Origin: Candidatus Woesearchaeota archaeon
Lineage (GTDB): Archaea > Nanobdellota > Nanobdellia > Woesearchaeales > UBA10216
Direction of reading: 5' to 3'
DNA length: 41,405 nt
NCBI GenBank assembly: GCA_016192945.1
Contig: JACPTE010000001.1
Coordinates: 1 to 41,405, forward strand
Made by a program: the position numbers and the translations under genes. Below, in pieces: positions 34,111-41,405 of this stretch (positions are counted from its first letter, which is position 1; the number at the start of each line of letters is the position of its first letter). The notes under the pieces were generated by a model. That model saw nothing but the letters and a program-made list of their open reading frames with translations. It ran no database searches and was not told the DNA's origin.

Positions 34111-35916
34111 TCAGGAAATTCTTTTAGTATTATAAAACAATGGATTGCCATTGTATGCATCAAACCCTATGTAAACAGCAGAATTATCACTATACTGCTG
34201 GGTAACCTGCCAATCCCTTGGCTCTGGCTGGCCTGAATTATACACCTTACCCTTGATAAAATACACATTACTCCCAATAGTTGGGCTCTGGAACTGGACA
34301 ACGATAGTTATAGGATTGGTGTAATCAAGCCTCGCAGGCAGGCGAGCTGTTGATATGGTGTACAGGTTGAAACCAGGGCTGCCACTAAAGTATTTGACAG
34401 CGATTGAATCTCCAGAAGAATCTCCAGAATTGACTGGAGTAACGCAGTAGCCGTGACCATCGCTGATGGACAGCTCGCAGAGGCCTGCCTCAGACTTCCC
34501 GTCTGTAATGACCTCTGTGCTTATCACCGCATCACCAATGCCAATGCGGAGATTTTTGATGATTGCGGCGGTGTGGGATGTAACAACTCCTTTTGGAGTC
34601 ACCTGTTTATCCCTTGTAAATGTCCAGTCTCCATTCAAGCTTATCAAATCAGAATCCGAGCAATAGAAAATCAGGTTAATGTCATTGTCATTACAATCGT
34701 ATGGGGTTGTTGGGGTGCTAATGTATCCTGAAGGGAGACTGCTGCCGCTGCACACACTAATAGGAGGGCTTGTGTAGCCGTCCTTATCATTATCCTGATA
34801 GCCTGTGAGAATCTGCCATACAGAGCCATCATCAGGGTTGCAGTCATTCCCATTAAGATAAGTAAGCCCTGCAGGATAAGAGCAATCATTATTCGTGCAT
34901 AAACTGACTGCTGAAGGGCCTCCTGCAACATCAAGGTCGTGGTTATCATAGCAAGTCCTCAAAACAAACTTCCTGCTATCAGAATCATCGCAGTCAACAT
35001 TATTATCAGAATATCCTGCATCATTCCCAACGCACGCAATTGTGCTGGAGCCGTAACTATCAGAGTCAGAATCCCTGAAACGCAGCCTCCACTTCAGCCC
35101 TGCCTGCGAATCTGCAACAGGGTCATCGCTGCAGTCATCAGCCCCATTAAACTGGCTCTGAGACTCACGATACCCTACAGGTGAATGGCAATCAGAGCCA
35201 ACGCAAGCCTGAACCTGGCTGCCAACAGTATAGCTGTCATCATCCTTATCCTGAAAGCACGGCAAAAACTGCCACTTATCCCTGTTGTTGTCATCGCAAT
35301 CATTAATGGCAGATGGATGAGCCTGATAGTTCTTGTCTGTGATGGCTTCAACACCGCAGAAATCCTTCACCCCATCAGCACCCAGAGAATCAGTGAACCC
35401 GTCACCATCCAAGTCCTTATACCCTGTTATGCATGTGCAGGAAACATTCACAATGCCATCCGCCTTTTCAAGGACGTTAATACCGCTGCACATCCTCGTT
35501 CCATTTATGCTCTTCGGGAAAACAATGACCTTCTCAAAGCCATCAAGATACCCATTGCCATATTTTAGTGTCACCTCACTATGCTCAGATGACAATGAGC
35601 CAGCTCCAGAAATGCTGACTTCAAAAGGCCTGCCGTCAAGGTTGGGAGGCAATTCAAACTTCCTGTAATAACCGTTCTCAGAGGCAGCTGCAAGGCTCAG
35701 CTCTGTCTCAATCACAGATGAAACATCATTAATCAGGTCCTTATCCCTTTTCTGCTTGGTCTCAACAAGCTTGTCAGATGAAGCAGCCAGGAAAATAGTA
35801 AATGCTATGACCATTACAGTCACAAGCATTGCAGCCTCCATTGAAGACTGGCCCTTCCTTGAAAAAAAACGGCAACTCGCCCTGCACGACCTGCCTGAAC
35901 AAACACCTCTTAACAT
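34111..35916 (-). CDS. Class III signal (archaeal pilin-type) protein with Asp-rich MopE-like metal-binding repeats
   Basis: 601 residues from ATG 35916, chosen because the TATA box at 35940-35947 would overlap a longer start at 35940. After a long basic leader (22 residues) comes RKGQSSMEAAMLVTVMV, a textbook archaeal class III signal (Q-x-S-x-E) cut after Gly by a prepilin peptidase. Residues about 170-430 hold some five repeats of the type F/Y-x-D-x-D-x-D-x-Y/F ... C ... GY ... DCDDN/DCNDN, typical of MopE-like putative metal-binding motifs. The C-terminal about 180 residues form a beta-rich region. It faces operon B with a 9-base gap. Probably a large calcium- or metal-binding pilin. Confidence 0.82.
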   Translation of the reverse strand: MLRGVCSGRSCRASCRFFSRKGQSSMEAAMLVTVMVIAFTIFLAASSDKLVETKQKRDKDLINDVSSVIETELSLAAASENGYYRKFELPPNLDGRPFEVSISGAGSLSSEHSEVTLKYGNGYLDGFEKVIVFPKSINGTRMCSGINVLEKADGIVNVSCTCITGYKDLDGDGFTDSLGADGVKDFCGVEAITDKNYQAHPSAINDCDDNNRDKWQFLPCFQDKDDDSYTVGSQVQACVGSDCHSPVGYRESQSQFNGADDCSDDPVADSQAGLKWRLRFRDSDSDSYGSSTIACVGNDAGYSDNNVDCDDSDSRKFVLRTCYDNHDLDVAGGPSAVSLCTNNDCSYPAGLTYLNGNDCNPDDGSVWQILTGYQDNDKDGYTSPPISVCSGSSLPSGYISTPTTPYDCNDNDINLIFYCSDSDLISLNGDWTFTRDKQVTPKGVVTSHTAAIIKNLRIGIGDAVISTEVITDGKSEAGLCELSISDGHGYCVTPVNSGDSSGDSIAVKYFSGSPGFNLYTISTARLPARLDYTNPITIVVQFQSPTIGSNVYFIKGKVYNSGQPEPRDWQVTQQYSDNSAVYIGFDAYNGNPLFYNTKRIS

Positions 35917-35939
35917 ACAGACCAATAATGGCTCGGGCA

Positions 35940-35947
35940 TTTATAAA
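35940..35947 (-). promoter_or_regulatory. TATA box of the MopE-like pilin gene
   Basis: TTTATAAA, 27-28 bases before ATG 35916 on the minus strand. Confidence 0.6.
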
Positions 35948-35957
35948 CTTTCCTAGA

Positions 35958-35969
35958 AAAATTTTTATC
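35958..35969 (+). promoter_or_regulatory. TATA box of the Ap4A hydrolase-like gene
   Basis: AAATTTTTATCC, about 36 bases before ATG 36000, leaving a leader of about 10 bases. Confidence 0.45.
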
Positions 35970-35999
35970 CAAGCGCAGAAAACGTGCAGCTATACGAAT

Positions 36000-36473
36000 A
36001 TGGAAAAATCTGCAGGAGTGGTAATTTTCAGAAACAACAACGGGAGGGAATACCTGCTTCTCAAATACAACCAGCCTCTCTACTGGGATTACACAAAAGG
36101 GCACATTGAGCCTGGGGAATCGGAGATTGATGCTGCAATAAGGGAAACAAGGGAGGAAACAGGGCTGACTGGGATAAATATTCTAAGCGGATTCAGGGAG
36201 AAGATAAGCTACTATTTCAGCAGGGAAGGAAAGATAATATACAAAGAGGTTGTTTTCTTCACAGGGGAAACACACAAGGGAGAAATTAAAATATCCCCTG
36301 AGCACGAGGGCTACGAATGGCTTCCATACGAAGCGGCCTTAGAGAGGCTAACTTACCCGAAAAGCAGGGAAATCCTGCGGAAGGCTGAAAAATTCATAAA
36401 AGGCAAATGCCAACATAGCGAGGCTATACCTCAATCAAAACCGCCCTTGCAGGAGCCCCGTCACCATCCTTAA
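36000..36473 (+). CDS. Nudix hydrolase, asymmetric Ap4A hydrolase-like
   Basis: 157 residues. EKSAGVVIFRNNNGREYLLLKY is followed by YWDYTKGHIEPGESE and the complete Nudix box G-x5-E-x7-REEx-type (GHIEPGESEIDAAIRETREETG). FWD/YWDYxKGHxExGE is the hallmark of bis(5'-nucleosyl)-tetraphosphatases, which split Ap4A into AMP and ATP. The last 50 bases overlap the convergent cyclase gene. The start was chosen by homology; the frame is open further upstream but crosses the promoter. Confidence 0.87.
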   Translation: MEKSAGVVIFRNNNGREYLLLKYNQPLYWDYTKGHIEPGESEIDAAIRETREETGLTGINILSGFREKISYYFSREGKIIYKEVVFFTGETHKGEIKISPEHEGYEWLPYEAALERLTYPKSREILRKAEKFIKGKCQHSEAIPQSKPPLQEPRHHP

Positions 36474-37044
36474 TCTTCAAGGGAAGCCCTGCAAAAACAT
36501 ATTTGCCAGGCTTAACCCTGCCAAGGTCCAGCCCCTCAAAAACAGCCATGTTTCCAATAAGAATCTGATGAGTTCTTGACTGCCTGTTTCCAAGCTGCTT
36601 TACTGAAAGATAGTCTATCCCAACAGTTTTTACCTTCTTGCCAGCCAAATACTGAGCTGCAGAGTCATCAATATACACATAGTCTTTGTAGAACTGCCTG
36701 TATCCCCTTAATGAGTTTGATGTCTTCAGCAGGATTATGTCGCCTTTTTTTATATCATGCTTTTGCAGGTCCTCTGCAGTAATTTTATCCCTGCATTTCG
36801 TCAAGTCAAGAACCTTGCAGCCGCCATAAAGCGATTCCAAAGGCACTTTGTCCGCACCAACATCATTCTCAAACACATGGCAACGCGCATCAATATGGGT
36901 TCCTGTATGGCTGCCGAAAGTAATTTCTGATTTCTGTGTAGCATCCTTCGGCACCCTTGAAACAATCCTTATCTTAACCATAGGATTGCCAGGATAAACA
37001 ATCATGCCCTCGCTTATCGTCATTGATATATCGTGGATTTTCAT
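36424..37044 (-). CDS. Cyclase-family metal hydrolase (kynurenine formamidase-like)
   Basis: 206 residues. SMTISEGMIVYPGNP at the start and SHTGTHIDARCH (the HxGTHxDxxxH metal motif) place it in the cyclase/arylformamidase family of metal-dependent amidohydrolases. KTVGIDYLSVKQLG and GLPLKIKDGDGAPARAVLIE complete the pattern. Its ATG overlaps the stop of the 6-phosphogluconate dehydrogenase gene (ATGA), so it probably acts with the sugar-oxidising enzymes. A lactone- or amide-hydrolysing role in that pathway is my inference, not a known function. Confidence 0.88.
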   Translation of the reverse strand: MKIHDISMTISEGMIVYPGNPMVKIRIVSRVPKDATQKSEITFGSHTGTHIDARCHVFENDVGADKVPLESLYGGCKVLDLTKCRDKITAEDLQKHDIKKGDIILLKTSNSLRGYRQFYKDYVYIDDSAAQYLAGKKVKTVGIDYLSVKQLGNRQSRTHQILIGNMAVFEGLDLGRVKPGKYVFAGLPLKIKDGDGAPARAVLIEV

Positions 37045-37955
37045 TTCTTTTTCACTTCATGCCCTCCAAACTCATTCCTCATTGCAGCAAGCGATTTTGC
37101 CCAGAACTTGTCCCTGTCCCTTGAAATGAACCTTGCGTATAAGGATGCTGTTATCACGCTGAATGCAACATTCCTGTCTATTGCCTCCTGTATCGCCCAT
37201 CTGCCCTCCCCAGTATCATCCACATAGCCTACCAGCCTGTCCAGCCTTGCATCACTTGAGAATGCTTTTTCCATCATTTCCATCAGGAATGAGCGCACTA
37301 TGCTGCCCTGATTCCATAAGTTTGCCACCTTCCTGAAGTCCAGTTCCTTGCTGTAAGGGCTTTTATGCAGCAACTCAAATCCCTCGCCTATTGCCTGCAT
37401 CATCCCATACTCAATGGCGTTGTGGACCATCTTGACATAATGGCCTGCCCCTGGCGAGCCCATATAGCCGTAACCACCCTTAATCGCAAGAGACCTGAAG
37501 ACAGGCTCAACATGCCTGAAGGCCTTCTCATCCCCGCCAACCATAAGGCAATAACCCAGCTTGGCAGCCACAACACCGCCGCTTGTCCCAACATCAAGAA
37601 ACCGTATTCCCCTTGCTTTTAGCGACTCTGCACGCCTCGCAGAATCCCTGTAGTTTGCGTTGCCTCCATCAACTAGTATATCGCCTGCAGAAAGGAAAGG
37701 AACTACCTTGTTTACATACTCCTCTGTAACAGGGCCTGCCGGAAGCATAATCCACACAATCCTTGGCTGGGAAGCCTGCTTAGGCAGCAGCCTGAACAAC
37801 TCCTCAACTGAATAAGCCGGCTTTGCACCTGCCCTGGCAACCTCCTTTAAAGGCTCAGGGGAGCGGTTATTGGCAACAACCCTGTGCTTCTTTGACAAAA
37901 GCCTGAGCACCATGCTCTTGCCCATCCTTCCAAGACCAATAAATCCGATTTCCAT
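37041..37955 (-). CDS. gnd: 6-phosphogluconate dehydrogenase, decarboxylating (short form)
   Basis: 304 residues, the short YqeC/GndA type rather than the 470-residue form. It oxidises 6-phosphogluconate to ribulose 5-phosphate and CO2. GFIGLGRMGKSM is the nucleotide-binding loop with NNRSPEP after strand 2; DGGNANYRDS, DVGTSGGVVAA and GAGHYVKMVHNAIEYGMMQA (catalytic Lys) are family motifs. The open frame extends 10 codons upstream, but the conserved start is at 37955, two bases past the stop of the dehydrogenase gene, with a G-rich stretch before it. Confidence 0.92.
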   Translation of the reverse strand: MEIGFIGLGRMGKSMVLRLLSKKHRVVANNRSPEPLKEVARAGAKPAYSVEELFRLLPKQASQPRIVWIMLPAGPVTEEYVNKVVPFLSAGDILVDGGNANYRDSARRAESLKARGIRFLDVGTSGGVVAAKLGYCLMVGGDEKAFRHVEPVFRSLAIKGGYGYMGSPGAGHYVKMVHNAIEYGMMQAIGEGFELLHKSPYSKELDFRKVANLWNQGSIVRSFLMEMMEKAFSSDARLDRLVGYVDDTGEGRWAIQEAIDRNVAFSVITASLYARFISRDRDKFWAKSLAAMRNEFGGHEVKKK

Positions 37956-37956
37956 T

Positions 37957-39063
37957 TCAAACCCCCCTACCAGAATAGACAACAACTCCTTTTATATAAT
38001 CATCCCCTTCCTTCCCAAAAGCCTTCTCAAGCTCATCAACTGAAAACCTGTGCGTGATTACCCTTCCAAGAATGCCATCATACTGCCTTTGAATTCCGGC
38101 TATGTCCCTTAATGCCATCTCAAAATGAGCCTTCTGGGAATTCACGCTCCCAAGAAGAACAAGATTTTCCCTCACAATCTTGTTGACCATCCCTTTTATG
38201 TTGAAGCAAAGCTCCTCAGCCCCTTTTGGAATGCCCAAAAAAACATAAATAGAATTCCGTTCCATCAGCCCTATAAGGTCTATCACAAGCTGCGTAGCTC
38301 CAGTAGCCTCTATCACAACATCAACCTTCCCTGTCCTCTTTATTATTCCATCCATGCCTGTTTCCCTGATGTTGATATACTCTGCACCAAGCTCCCTAAC
38401 CAGCCCAACCTTAACATCCCCCTCAGGCCGCCTTCCGAGAACATAAGTCTTAACGCCATTAATGCGAAGAACAGCGACTGCAGCCATTCCAACAGAGCCC
38501 ATCCCAAAAACAACAGCCCTCCTTTTTGACAAGTCAAATCCGGGAATCCTCTTCTGGATTTCCTTAACCTGTAGGACTGCCTTTTCAATAATGCTGAAAG
38601 GCTCGGCCAATACAGCCACATCAGCAATGCCCCTGGGAACCCTGACAAGGTATGCCTCATCCTCAACATAGACCTCTGAATTAAACCCGTGCCTCTTATG
38701 CTGGCCAGAGGCTGTGTAAAGGCCTGTTTCGCAGAAATCACTCCTTCCATTATTGCAGGGAAGGCACTTATTGCAGCCGTGCCTGGGGATAATAGCAACA
38801 AAATCCCCCTTCTTCAATGACTTAACACCCCTGCCAGTATCCAGAACCCTGGCAAAGCCCTCATGCCCGATAACCAGCTTGTCATCACCATCAGGGCTGT
38901 CAACAAGGCTGTTCTCAATGATATCCCTGTCAGTGCCGCAAATGCCTACCTGAAGCATTTCCAAAAGAACATCTCCAGAGCCTGTCAACCTGGGAGTTGG
39001 AATAACAAACAGCTCCACAATTCTCCTGCCCTTCCTGACACCTATAGCCCTCATCTCCCCCAT
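37957..39063 (-). CDS. gdh: Zinc-dependent glucose 1-dehydrogenase-like MDR enzyme
   Basis: 368 residues of the medium-chain dehydrogenase type. The catalytic zinc site has Cys42 (GICGTD) and His67-Glu68 (IGHEGF); structural zinc cysteines are 97, 100, 103 and 111 (CNKCLPC, C). GMGSVG is the Rossmann loop, and LGRRPEG after strand 2 suggests NADP preference. The pattern is that of archaeal glucose 1-dehydrogenases, which make gluconolactone. Glucose 6-phosphate or another sugar could also be the substrate. First gene of an operon with gnd and the cyclase; the TATA box at 39083-39094 predicts a leaderless start. Confidence 0.87.
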   Translation of the reverse strand: MGEMRAIGVRKGRRIVELFVIPTPRLTGSGDVLLEMLQVGICGTDRDIIENSLVDSPDGDDKLVIGHEGFARVLDTGRGVKSLKKGDFVAIIPRHGCNKCLPCNNGRSDFCETGLYTASGQHKRHGFNSEVYVEDEAYLVRVPRGIADVAVLAEPFSIIEKAVLQVKEIQKRIPGFDLSKRRAVVFGMGSVGMAAVAVLRINGVKTYVLGRRPEGDVKVGLVRELGAEYINIRETGMDGIIKRTGKVDVVIEATGATQLVIDLIGLMERNSIYVFLGIPKGAEELCFNIKGMVNKIVRENLVLLGSVNSQKAHFEMALRDIAGIQRQYDGILGRVITHRFSVDELEKAFGKEGDDYIKGVVVYSGRGV

Positions 39064-39082
39064 AGAACAAAGCCAGCTGCAG

Positions 39083-39094
39083 ATTTATTTAAAG
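39083..39094 (-). promoter_or_regulatory. TATA box of the gdh-gnd-cyclase operon
   Basis: The minus strand reads CTTTAAATAAAT, centred about 26 bases before ATG 39063. Confidence 0.6.
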
Positions 39095-39121
39095 TTATTG
39101 GAACTTTGAGTTTACAGACAG

Positions 39122-39397
39122 CTACGACACCCCTGTGATTGTGCTAAGGCTGGATGTGCTGACAGCAGCATCAGCCACTTCAGGGGCAGCCATAAACGAG
39201 CCAAGCGAGCTTTCTGAAACTACCAAAGCACCTGTTATGCCTGCATTTGAGTCAAGGTTGGCAACCCCAAGAGCAGCGCCTGCAAAACCACTGCCTGCAT
39301 TGAGAACATCACTGCCAGCATCAATAAAGACTAATCCGAGGGTAACTGCAAACAAGAATGCCATCAAGCCCAAAACACGGTTTTTTCCATCAGCCAT
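39122..39397 (-). CDS. Small membrane or secreted Ala/Ser-rich protein, unknown
   Basis: 91 residues from ATG 39397; ATG 39427 (MDLKRLGELKMADGKN) is an alternative, but the TATA box at 39441-39450 predicts a start site close to or beyond it. The N-terminus MADGKNRVLGLMAFLFAVTLGLVFI has one hydrophobic helix; the rest is rich in Gly, Ala, Ser and Val with no Cys. It could be a small surface protein. Its stop lies 58 bases before the gdh start on the same strand, but gdh has its own TATA box. It is divergent from polX. Confidence 0.6.
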   Translation of the reverse strand: MADGKNRVLGLMAFLFAVTLGLVFIDAGSDVLNAGSGFAGAALGVANLDSNAGITGALVVSESSLGSFMAAPEVADAAVSTSSLSTITGVS

Positions 39398-39440
39398 CTT
39401 AAGTTCGCCAAGCCTCTTTAGATCCATCAATCACTCAAGT

Positions 39441-39450
39441 GATATATAAA
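39441..39450 (-). promoter_or_regulatory. TATA box of the small Ala/Ser-rich gene
   Basis: The minus strand reads TTTATATATC, predicting transcription from about 39420. Confidence 0.45.
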
Positions 39451-39457
39451 ACTTTGC

Positions 39458-39471
39458 AAATATTTAAATAT
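39458..39471 (+). promoter_or_regulatory. TATA box of polX
   Basis: AAATATTTAAATAT, about 28 bases before ATG 39493; same core as the promoters of surface operons A and B. Confidence 0.6.
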
Positions 39472-39492
39472 GGAAAAAATACGAAGAAACAC

Positions 39493-41220
39493 ATGAAGAA
39501 TTCTGAAGTGGCAAAGGTGCTGTATGACATAGCGGACATGCTTGAACTGCAGAACGTGGACTTCAAGCCGCAGGCATACAGGAAGGCAGCAAGGAGCATA
39601 GAAGAGCTTCCAGAGGAGATTGAGCAGGTTTACTCCAATGCAAAAAGGGAAGGGCTCATGCAAATAAAGGGGGTTGGAGAGGGAATCTCTGAAAGGCTGG
39701 AAGAGCTTCTGCTCACAGGAAAGATGAAATACTACACAGAGCTGAAGAAAAAATTCCCAAAACACATCTCAGCACTCATAGAGGTTCCGGGACTGGGCCC
39801 TAAGAAAATAAAAAAGCTTCACGAAAGGCTGAAAATAAGCAGCATAGAAGAGCTTGAGAAGGCAATACAAAAGCACAAGGTTTCTGAAATTGAAGGGTTT
39901 GGGGAAAAGACAGAGGAGGAAATACTAAAGGGGATAGAGCTTGTAAAGGCTGGCAAGAAGAGAATCCTGCTAAAGGCAGCACTGGAAATTTCTGAGGAAA
40001 TAATATCAAGAATCAACGCAACAGGATATGCCGAGAAAACAATAGCAGCAGGCTCACTCAGAAGAATGCAGGAGACTATAGGAGACATAGACATACTGGC
40101 TGTCTCAGCCAACCCTGCGAAGGTAATGGAGTTTTTTACGACAATGAAAGGCGTCAAGAGAGTGCTGGCAAAGGGGGGAACCAAGAGCAGCATCCTGATG
40201 AAAGACGGGCTTCAGATAGACCTGCGTGTTGTTGAGGGAAAAAACTTCGGCGCAGCACTACAATACTTCACAGGGAACATCCAGCACAATGTCAAGCTGC
40301 GCGAGATTGCAATAAAAAAAGGGTGCAAGCTGAACGAATACGGCATATTTGACGGGAAAAACAGCCAGGTTGCCGGAAAAACAGAGCAGGAAGTGTACAA
40401 GTTCCTGGGGATGGGCTACATAGAACCAGAGCTCAGGACAGACAGCGGGGAAATAGAGGCTGCAATGAGCCGCAATCTGCCAAAGCTGATTGAATATGGA
40501 ACAGTCAGGGGAGACCTCCACTGCCACACAAGCAAGACAGACGGATACGACAGCCTCCCTGAAATGGCTGATGCTGCCAAAAGGCAGGGATTGGATTACA
40601 TAGCAATCACAGACCACTCTGTATCAGAAAGGGTGGCATCAGGCCTCAAGGAAGAGGAAATGGAAAAATGGCTCATGGAAATAAGGGAATACTCAAGAAA
40701 AGTCAAGGGGATAAGGATTTTAGCAGGCTCAGAGGTCAGCATAAAGCCTGATGGAACGCTTGACTACAGCGACGACCTCCTGAAAAAGATGGACATAGTC
40801 ATCGCATCTGTGCACTCCAGGTTCAAGTCAAGCAGGGAGGAGATGACAAGGCGGATAACAAAAGCGCTAAGCAACAAAAACGTGGACATACTAGGGCACC
40901 CTACAGGCAGGCTAATACACCAAAGGGAGCCATATGAAGCAGACATGCAGGCAGTAATAAAGGCTGCTGCTGAAAACAAAGTGCTGCTGGAAATAAACTC
41001 CCAGCCAGGCAGGATGGACCTGAAGGACATTCACGTAAAGCAGGCGAAGGAGCTCGGGGCAAAATTCGTCATTAACACAGACTCCCACAGCATCAATGAA
41101 TTAAGGAACATCAATCTTGGGATAGCGATAGCAAGAAGGGGCTGGCTGGAGCCTCAGGATGTTATCAACACAAGAGCGCTGAAAGAACTCCCGAAATTCT
41201 TCAGGAAGATAAGAGACTGA
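39493..41220 (+). CDS. polX: DNA polymerase X with PHP domain
   Basis: 575 residues, standard length for prokaryotic PolX, a gap-filling base-excision-repair polymerase. The N-terminal HhH region (KAYR-type [38 protein letters not shown]) is followed by the nucleotidyl-transfer palm with [16 protein letters not shown] and LQIDLRVV (Asp metal ligands) and the thumb FTGNIQHN ... NEYGIF. The C-terminal PHP domain starts at [12 protein letters not shown] and has [28 protein letters not shown] and NTDSHS; it usually gives 3'-5' exonuclease activity. The upstream extension of the frame covers the TATA box and is rejected. Confidence 0.95.
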   Translation: MKNSEVAKVLYDIADMLELQNVDFKPQAYRKAARSIEELPEEIEQVYSNAKREGLMQIKGVGEGISERLEELLLTGKMKYYTELKKKFPKHISALIEVPGLGPKKIKKLHERLKISSIEELEKAIQKHKVSEIEGFGEKTEEEILKGIELVKAGKKRILLKAALEISEEIISRINATGYAEKTIAAGSLRRMQETIGDIDILAVSANPAKVMEFFTTMKGVKRVLAKGGTKSSILMKDGLQIDLRVVEGKNFGAALQYFTGNIQHNVKLREIAIKKGCKLNEYGIFDGKNSQVAGKTEQEVYKFLGMGYIEPELRTDSGEIEAAMSRNLPKLIEYGTVRGDLHCHTSKTDGYDSLPEMADAAKRQGLDYIAITDHSVSERVASGLKEEEMEKWLMEIREYSRKVKGIRILAGSEVSIKPDGTLDYSDDLLKKMDIVIASVHSRFKSSREEMTRRITKALSNKNVDILGHPTGRLIHQREPYEADMQAVIKAAAENKVLLEINSQPGRMDLKDIHVKQAKELGAKFVINTDSHSINELRNINLGIAIARRGWLEPQDVINTRALKELPKFFRKIRD

Positions 41221-41224
41221 CAGC

Positions 41225-41404
41225 TCATTTTTTTACAGAGCAAACAACAGCATAATCCGGACAGCAGTCACCATACTTAGAACAAACAGAATCACAATAA
41301 CACCCAAAAGAAGACTTACCACCACAAAAACCAACACAACTCTTAGAAGAAGAAACCTGGACCTTAACAAGAGGCTCGCACTTAAAATGAGTGGCTGATG
41401 AAGC
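41225..41404 (-). CDS. C-terminus of a Cys-rich protein with a somatomedin B-like domain (partial)
   Basis: About 59 C-terminal residues; the gene begins beyond the right edge. The sequence CVGFCGGKSSFGCYCDSVC followed by KYGDCCPDYAVVC gives eight Cys in the order C-x3-C-x7-C-x-C-x3-C-x5-CC-x6-C, closely matching the somatomedin B fold known from vitronectin and ENPP proteins. Codons are strongly T-rich (TCT, GTT, TGT, GGT), unlike the AGC/TGC/GCA use of the other Cys-rich genes here, hinting at separate origin. It converges on polX with a 4-base gap. Confidence 0.65.
   Translation of the reverse strand, partial: ASSATHFKCEPLVKVQVSSSKSCVGFCGGKSSFGCYCDSVCSKYGDCCPDYAVVCSVKK
41228..41234 (+). 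terminator. Possible polX terminator (T7 run)
   Basis: Seven T residues eight bases after the polX stop; archaeal RNA polymerase commonly stops at such runs. The run lies inside the end of the convergent gene, where it encodes Lys-Lys. Confidence 0.4.
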
Positions 41405-41405
41405 T

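Noticed and set aside
35829-35999. Upstream extension of the Ap4A hydrolase frame
   Set aside because: It is antisense to the pilin gene and spans both promoters; Nudix homology starts at 36000.

Overview
The window reads as a piece of archaeal chromosome, most likely from a DPANN archaeon of the Woesearchaeota/Pacearchaeota type (inferred from style, not proven). Archaeal markers are an S13-S4-S11-Rpo3-tRNA-L18e cluster, the RNase P protein Rpp30, Mre11, TtuA and GatB. TATA boxes lie about 26-28 bases before many start codons, so many mRNAs are probably leaderless. I see no insertion sequence, CRISPR array or rRNA.

Layout. 1-2589 (minus): L18e (cut by the edge), a tRNA-Leu with about 31 extra bases, rpo3, rps11, rps4, rps13 and a folded mRNA leader. 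2664-6003 (plus): a Cys-rich secreted protein with an HExxH protease-like end, then mre11. 6214-5963 and 7401-6208 (minus): an intracellular-type subtilase and a small gene that looks like a free I9 propeptide/inhibitor. 7557-9539: gatB and an IDI-like Nudix gene, divergent from one TATA box.

9565-35916 is dominated by an unusual cell-surface system. Operon A (9565-17348) encodes two giant proteins that start with a K-R-G-Q-[VI]-T-[IL]-F membrane segment; the second ends in a clan GH-A-like glycoside hydrolase. Operon B (19554-34101) encodes a small anchored protein, a 1372-residue mosaic protein, a 271-residue relative of the operon A N-termini, a 2166-residue protein with nine PEGA domains and a C-terminal membrane anchor, and four small proteins with pilin-like N-termini, one of them frameshifted. 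A convergent gene (35916-34111) encodes a class III signal (archaeal pilin) protein with Asp-rich metal-binding repeats. I infer a cell-surface adhesion or glycan-processing apparatus built on pilin-like membrane anchors. No secretion ATPase, platform protein or prepilin peptidase lies in the window, so assembly genes would have to be elsewhere.

A minus-strand island (19434-17412: ttuA, vapB, vapC, rnp3) separates the two operons. 36000-41405 holds an Ap4A hydrolase-like Nudix gene, a three-gene sugar-oxidation operon (glucose dehydrogenase-like, 6-phosphogluconate dehydrogenase, cyclase-family hydrolase), a small membrane protein, polX, and the end of a Cys-rich gene resembling a somatomedin B domain. 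All gaps between genes are under 300 bases.
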